The notes under the pieces were generated by a model. The model did no database searches. It had not been told where the DNA came from and was given only the letters and a program-made list of their open reading frames with translations. 9,778 nucleotides of DNA, taken from contig CAIOLZ010000396.1 in the NCBI GenBank assembly GCA_903859265.1, positions 1-9,778 of the forward strand. Direction: 5' to 3'. Position numbers and translations under genes: made by a program. This DNA is from an uncultured beta proteobacterium. GTDB lineage: Bacteria > Pseudomonadota > Gammaproteobacteria > Burkholderiales > Burkholderiaceae_C. Below are positions 6,026 through 9,778 of the stretch, one piece after another. Numbering within the stretch: position 1 is the first letter of the stretch; the number at the start of each line of letters is the position of its first letter.

Positions 6026-6030
6026 CTGAC

Positions 6031-7137
6031 ATGATCGTATTGAAGGCAACGCAAGAGAAGGTGTTATCAGTTCTGCAATCCGTCGCTGGCATTGTGGAAC
6101 GGCGTCACACGCTGCCCATTCTGGCCAACATTTTGCTGCGCAAATCCGGCACATCGATTCAGCTGACCACCAGTGATCTGGAAATTCAAATTCGCACCAC
6201 GGCCGAACTCGGCGGCGACACCGGTGATTTCACCACCACCATCGGCGCGCGCAAGCTGATCGACATTTTGCGCACCATGCCCAGTGATCAAACGGTATCG
6301 CTGGAGTCGAGCCAAAGCAAAATTATTCTCAAGGGCGGCAAAAGCAAATTCACCCTGCAAACGCTGCAAGCCGAAGACTTTCCACTGGTGCAGGAATCGG
6401 CCAATTTCGGCCCCAAATTCAGCGTGCCCCAGAAAACCCTGAAAGACCTGCTCAGTCAGGTGTCGTTTGCGATGGCGGTGCATGACATCCGCTACTACCT
6501 CAATGGGATTTTGTTTGTCGCCGAAGGCAAGCAACTCAGTCTGGTTGCCACCGATGGCCATCGGCTGGCCTTTGCGTCGTCCACACTGGATGTGGACGTG
6601 CCCAAGCAGGAAGTGATCCTGCCGCGCAAAACGGTGATCGAATTGCAGCGCCTGCTCTCGGACAACCAAGGCGCAATTGAAATGCAGTTTGCCAACAATC
6701 AGGCCAAATTCACCTTCGACGGTATGGAGTTTGTGACCAAGCTGGTGGAAGGCAAGTTCCCCGACTACAACCGCGTCATTCCCAAAAATCACAAGAACAG
6801 CATCACGCTGGGGCGCACCGCTTTGTTGGCAACTTTGCAGCGCACCGCGATTTTGACCAGCGACAAATTCAAGGGTGTTCGCCTGAATATCGATCCGGGC
6901 TCACTGCGGGTGGCGTCCAATAACGCGGAGCAGGAAGAGGCCGTGGATGAGCTCGATATTGACTACGGCGGCGACAGCATCGAGATCGGATTCAACGTCA
7001 CGTATTTGATCGATGCGCTTGCCAATATGAGCCAGGAAATGGTGAAGCTCGAGCTGTCCGATGGCAACAGCTCGGCACTGTTCACCATTCCGGACAATGC
7101 AACCTTCAAATACGTCGTGATGCCGATGCGGATTTGA
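6031..7137 (+). CDS. dnaN: DNA polymerase III beta subunit (sliding clamp)
   Basis: DnaN forms the ring-shaped homodimer that holds DNA polymerase III and many repair proteins on DNA. The 368-residue product is nearly the same length as the E. coli protein (366). It shows the three tandem clamp domains (about 1-120, 128-245 and 250-368). Recognisable stretches are AGIVERRHTLPILANILL (19-36), LVATDGHRLAF (171-181), which contributes to the partner-binding pocket, EGKFPDYNRVIP (240-251) and the C-terminal YVVMPMRI (361-368), whose last residues line the same pocket. It begins 138 bp after the dnaA stop, the standard neighbour. That gap is AT-rich and may hold a dnaN promoter, but I could not find a convincing -35/-10 pair. 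No DnaA box consensus occurs in the gap. Confidence 0.97.
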   Translation: MIVLKATQEKVLSVLQSVAGIVERRHTLPILANILLRKSGTSIQLTTSDLEIQIRTTAELGGDTGDFTTTIGARKLIDILRTMPSDQTVSLESSQSKIILKGGKSKFTLQTLQAEDFPLVQESANFGPKFSVPQKTLKDLLSQVSFAMAVHDIRYYLNGILFVAEGKQLSLVATDGHRLAFASSTLDVDVPKQEVILPRKTVIELQRLLSDNQGAIEMQFANNQAKFTFDGMEFVTKLVEGKFPDYNRVIPKNHKNSITLGRTALLATLQRTAILTSDKFKGVRLNIDPGSLRVASNNAEQEEAVDELDIDYGGDSIEIGFNVTYLIDALANMSQEMVKLELSDGNSSALFTIPDNATFKYVVMPMRI

Positions 7138-7165
7138 TCCTGCATACCGCGAGCGACTGCCCCAG

Positions 7166-7190
7166 CAAACCCCCGTCCTTCGGGGGTTTG
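7166..7190 (+). terminator. hairpin between dnaN and gyrB, possible terminator
   Basis: A perfect 10-bp stem is formed by bases 7166-7175 (CAAACCCCCG) and 7181-7190 (CGGGGGTTTG) around the 5-base loop TCCTT. It starts 29 bp after the dnaN stop and ends 40 bp before gyrB. The 3' arm ends in TTT followed by GGTCATT, so the U-tract is poor. It could be a weak terminator, an attenuator or an RNA-stability element. Confidence 0.6.
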
Positions 7191-7229
7191 GTCATTCAAG
7201 CGATTGAGATTTTGTGAGAAAAGTGAGCC

Positions 7230-9778
7230 ATGACTGAAGACAACAAGCCCGTATCCCCGACCGAAAACACCGACCAGAACGTGCACACCGGGGAAGGCGG
7301 CGAGGACAGTTCCAATTTCCAACCGACCATTGACGCCCATCAGGCCGGTGCCTCAGAAGCCTACGGAGAAGGCTCCATCCAGATTCTGGAGGGCCTGGAG
7401 GCCGTGCGCAAACGCCCTGGCATGTACATCGGCGACACGTCCGACGGCACCGGCTTGCACCACCTGGTGTTCGAGGTCGTGGACAACTCGATTGACGAGT
7501 CGCTGGCAGGACACTGTGATGACATCCTGGTCACCATCCATTCCGACAACTCGATCAGCGTGGTGGACAACGGACGCGGCATTCCCACCGGCGTGAAGAT
7601 GGACGACAAGCATGAGCCCAAGCGCTCTGCTGCCGAAATCGCTTTGACTGAATTGCACGCCGGCGGCAAGTTCAACCAGAACAGCTACAAGGTCTCCGGC
7701 GGCCTGCACGGCGTGGGGGTGAGTTGCGTGAATGCGCTCTCGAAAATGCTGCGCCTGACCATTCGCCGCGATGGCAAAGTGCATGTCATGGAGTTCAGCA
7801 AGGGCTTCGTGCAAAACCGCATTGTCGAGACCCAAAACGGCGTTGAAGTCTCGCCCATGAAAGTGATCGGCGAGACTGAAAAGCGTGGTACCGAAGTGCA
7901 CTTTTTGCCCGATACCGAAATCTTCAAGGAAAACAACGATTTCCATTACGAGATTTTGAGCAAGCGCCTGCGCGAACTCAGCTTCCTGAACAACGGTGTG
8001 CGCATCCGTTTGAAGGATGAGCGCAGCGGCAAGGAAGACGACTTCGCCGGTGCGGGTGGTGTGCAAGGCTTTGTCAACTTCATCAACAAAGGCAAAACCG
8101 TTTTGCATCCCAACGTGTTCCACGCGATGGGCGACCGCCAAAGCGACCAAGGCACCAACATCGGCGTTGAAGTCGCCATGCAATGGAACAGCGGCTACAA
8201 CGAGCAGGTGCTGTGCTTTACCAACAACATTCCCCAGCGCGATGGCGGCACCCACCTGACCGGCCTGCGTGCGGCGATGACCCGCGTCATCAACAAATAC
8301 ATTGACGAATCCGAGCTTGCGAAAAAAGCCAAGGTGGAAGTCACGGGCGACGACATGCGCGAAGGCCTGACCTGCGTTTTGAGCGTGAAAGTACCCGAAC
8401 CAAAATTCTCCAGCCAAACCAAGGACAAGCTGGTATCGAGCGAGGTGCGCGGCCCGGTGGAAGACATCGTCAGCAAGCTGCTGACCGATTACCTGCAAGA
8501 GCGCCCGGGCGACGCCAAGATCATTGTCGGCAAGATCATTGAAGCCGCGCGCGCCCGCGAAGCGGCACGCAAAGCCCGCGACATGACGCGCCGCAAAGGC
8601 GTGCTCGATGGCATGGGCCTGCCGGGCAAGCTGGCCGACTGTCAGGAAAAGGACCCGGCGATGTGCGAAATCTACATTGTCGAGGGTGACTCCGCCGGAG
8701 GTTCCGCCAAGCAAGGGCGTGACCGCAAATTCCAGGCCATTTTGCCCCTGCGCGGCAAAATTTTGAACGTCGAAAAAGCGCGTTACGAAAAGCTGCTCAC
8801 CAGCAACGAAATCTTGACGCTGATCACCGCACTTGGCACCGGCATCGGCAAGGCTGGCGGCAGCACCGGCAATGACGACTTCAATGTCGCCAAGCTGCGC
8901 TACCACCGCATCATCATCATGACCGACGCCGACGTGGACGGCGCCCACATCCGCACGCTGCTGCTCACCTTCTTCTACCGCCAGATGCCCGAGCTGGTAG
9001 AGCGCGGCCATATCTACATCGCACAACCCCCCTTGTACAAGGTGAAGGCAGGCAAGGAAGAGTTGTACCTGCAAGGGCCATCGGAACTCGACAGCTTTTT
9101 GCTGCGCATTGCGCTGGTCAACGCCTCGGTGTTTACCGGTGGCCCGAATGGCACCACCATCAGCGGCGAGACGCTGGCCGAGTTGGCACGCAAGCACCAG
9201 ATAGCGCAAAGCGTGATCGCCCGTCTGCAAAACTTCATGGATGCCGAAGCGTTGCGCAGTGTGGCCGACGGCGTGGCGCTCAACCTCGATACAGTGGGCG
9301 ACGCCGAAGCTTCCGCCATGGCATTGCAAGCCAAATTGCCCGATGCCGAAGTCGCTGGCGAGTTCGATGTGCGCACCGACAAGCCCATTTTGCGCATCAG
9401 CCGCCGCCACCACGGCAACGTCAAAAGCAGTGTGCTCACGCAAGATTTTGTGCACGGCGCGGACTACGCGGCCCTGGCCGATGCGGCCAATACGTTCAAG
9501 GGCTTGCTCGCCGACGGCGCACGTGTCATGCGCGGTGAAGGCGAACGCCAGAAGGAAGAAAAGGTATCCGACTTTCGCGAAGCCATGGCCTGGCTCATCA
9601 CGCAGGCTGAAAATGGCACCTCACGCCAGCGCTACAAAGGGCTGGGCGAAATGAATCCGTCGCAACTGTGGGAAACAACGATGGACCCCACTGTGCGCCG
9701 CCTGCTGAAAGTACAGATCGACGACGCCATTGAAGCCGATCGCGTATTTACCATGCTGATGGGCGACGAAGTCGAACC
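7230..9778 (+). CDS. gyrB: DNA gyrase subunit B (3' end cut by window)
   Basis: GyrB is the ATPase subunit of type II topoisomerase gyrase, which with GyrA introduces negative supercoils. The frame holds 849 complete codons plus two bases and is still open at the window end, about 20 codons before the expected C-terminus. The GHKL ATPase domain shows the N-box FEVVDNSIDE (E82, N86), DNGRGIP (113-119) and the GGLHGVG loop (157-163). The transducer QTK is at 396-398. The TOPRIM domain has EGDSAGG (485-491, catalytic Glu485) and the acidic DADVDG (566-571: D566, D568, D570). The tail motif RYKGLGEMNP is at 801-810. The N-terminus carries about 40 extra, mostly acidic and polar residues before the conserved EGLEAVRKRPGMYIG relative to E. 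coli. An in-frame TGA at 7224-7226 fixes the ATG at 7230 as the earliest start. The ribosome binding site is modest. gyrB after dnaN is standard order; the upstream hairpin suggests partly independent expression. Confidence 0.97.
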   Translation, partial: MTEDNKPVSPTENTDQNVHTGEGGEDSSNFQPTIDAHQAGASEAYGEGSIQILEGLEAVRKRPGMYIGDTSDGTGLHHLVFEVVDNSIDESLAGHCDDILVTIHSDNSISVVDNGRGIPTGVKMDDKHEPKRSAAEIALTELHAGGKFNQNSYKVSGGLHGVGVSCVNALSKMLRLTIRRDGKVHVMEFSKGFVQNRIVETQNGVEVSPMKVIGETEKRGTEVHFLPDTEIFKENNDFHYEILSKRLRELSFLNNGVRIRLKDERSGKEDDFAGAGGVQGFVNFINKGKTVLHPNVFHAMGDRQSDQGTNIGVEVAMQWNSGYNEQVLCFTNNIPQRDGGTHLTGLRAAMTRVINKYIDESELAKKAKVEVTGDDMREGLTCVLSVKVPEPKFSSQTKDKLVSSEVRGPVEDIVSKLLTDYLQERPGDAKIIVGKIIEAARAREAARKARDMTRRKGVLDGMGLPGKLADCQEKDPAMCEIYIVEGDSAGGSAKQGRDRKFQAILPLRGKILNVEKARYEKLLTSNEILTLITALGTGIGKAGGSTGNDDFNVAKLRYHRIIIMTDADVDGAHIRTLLLTFFYRQMPELVERGHIYIAQPPLYKVKAGKEELYLQGPSELDSFLLRIALVNASVFTGGPNGTTISGETLAELARKHQIAQSVIARLQNFMDAEALRSVADGVALNLDTVGDAEASAMALQAKLPDAEVAGEFDVRTDKPILRISRRHHGNVKSSVLTQDFVHGADYAALADAANTFKGLLADGARVMRGEGERQKEEKVSDFREAMAWLITQAENGTSRQRYKGLGEMNPSQLWETTMDPTVRRLLKVQIDDAIEADRVFTMLMGDEVE

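Noticed and set aside
5989..6030. GTG start for dnaN 14 codons upstream
   Set aside because: The ATG at 6031 has a good AGAGG site and gives the standard DnaN N-terminus MIVLKATQ.
5893..6030. dnaA-dnaN gap as the origin
   Set aside because: It is AT-rich but contains no DnaA box fitting the consensus, whereas the rpmH-dnaA gap has a perfect and a near-perfect one.
7353..9455. A 700-codon open frame on the minus strand, opposite gyrB
   Set aside because: It is fully antisense to gyrB, whose frame carries every family motif. Its translation is low in complexity, rich in Ala, His, Val and Gly, and unlike any protein I know. Long antisense frames are common opposite GC-rich genes.
1..9778. Mobile elements, CRISPR arrays, tRNA/rRNA genes, toxin-antitoxin or defence systems
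   Set aside because: No transposase, regularly spaced repeat, cloverleaf or unknown accessory gene cluster was seen; the window is a conserved housekeeping region.

Overview
The window holds a textbook bacterial replication-origin neighbourhood, most likely from a betaproteobacterium of the order Burkholderiales. Within that, a Comamonadaceae-like organism (Rhodoferax/Polaromonas type) fits best. This rests on the gene order mnmE-yidC-yidD-rnpA-rpmH / oriC / dnaA-dnaN-gyrB, on the character of the proteins (MnmE N-terminus, long YidC periplasmic domain, N-terminally extended GyrB, long RnpA) and on moderately high GC. The family-level placement is inference and was not tested by any search.

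Left arm (about 1-4166, all on the minus strand): rpmH (ribosomal protein L34), rnpA (RNase P protein), yidD (membrane-insertion factor), yidC (inner-membrane insertase) and mnmE (tRNA-modifying GTPase) follow one another with short gaps or overlaps and look like one operon. It is driven from a good sigma70-type promoter at 4213-4241. rnpA-yidD-yidC are very tightly packed: 4 bp between rnpA and yidD, and an ATGA overlap between yidD and yidC. The first ~96 bases lie downstream of mnmE and contain at most the beginning of another minus-strand gene.

Centre (4167-4479, 313 bp, no gene): the probable chromosomal origin. It has one perfect DnaA box (4405-4413), an exact IHF consensus site that shares three bases with that box (4411-4423), an AT-rich stretch around them, a second DnaA box with one mismatch just upstream of dnaA (4455-4463), and three GC-rich inverted repeats towards the rpmH side.

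Right arm (4480-9778, all on the plus strand): dnaA (initiator), dnaN (sliding clamp) and gyrB (gyrase subunit B, cut by the window end about 20 codons short of its expected stop). A hairpin between dnaN and gyrB may end or attenuate dnaA-dnaN transcription.

Every confidently called gene reads away from the presumed origin, so transcription and fork movement run in the same direction. The genes cover replication initiation (DnaA, DnaN, GyrB), tRNA processing and translation (RnpA, L34, MnmE) and membrane biogenesis (YidC, YidD). I found no mobile element, CRISPR array, tRNA/rRNA gene or unknown accessory system. The points worth a second look are the compact origin and a few family-level peculiarities of the proteins.
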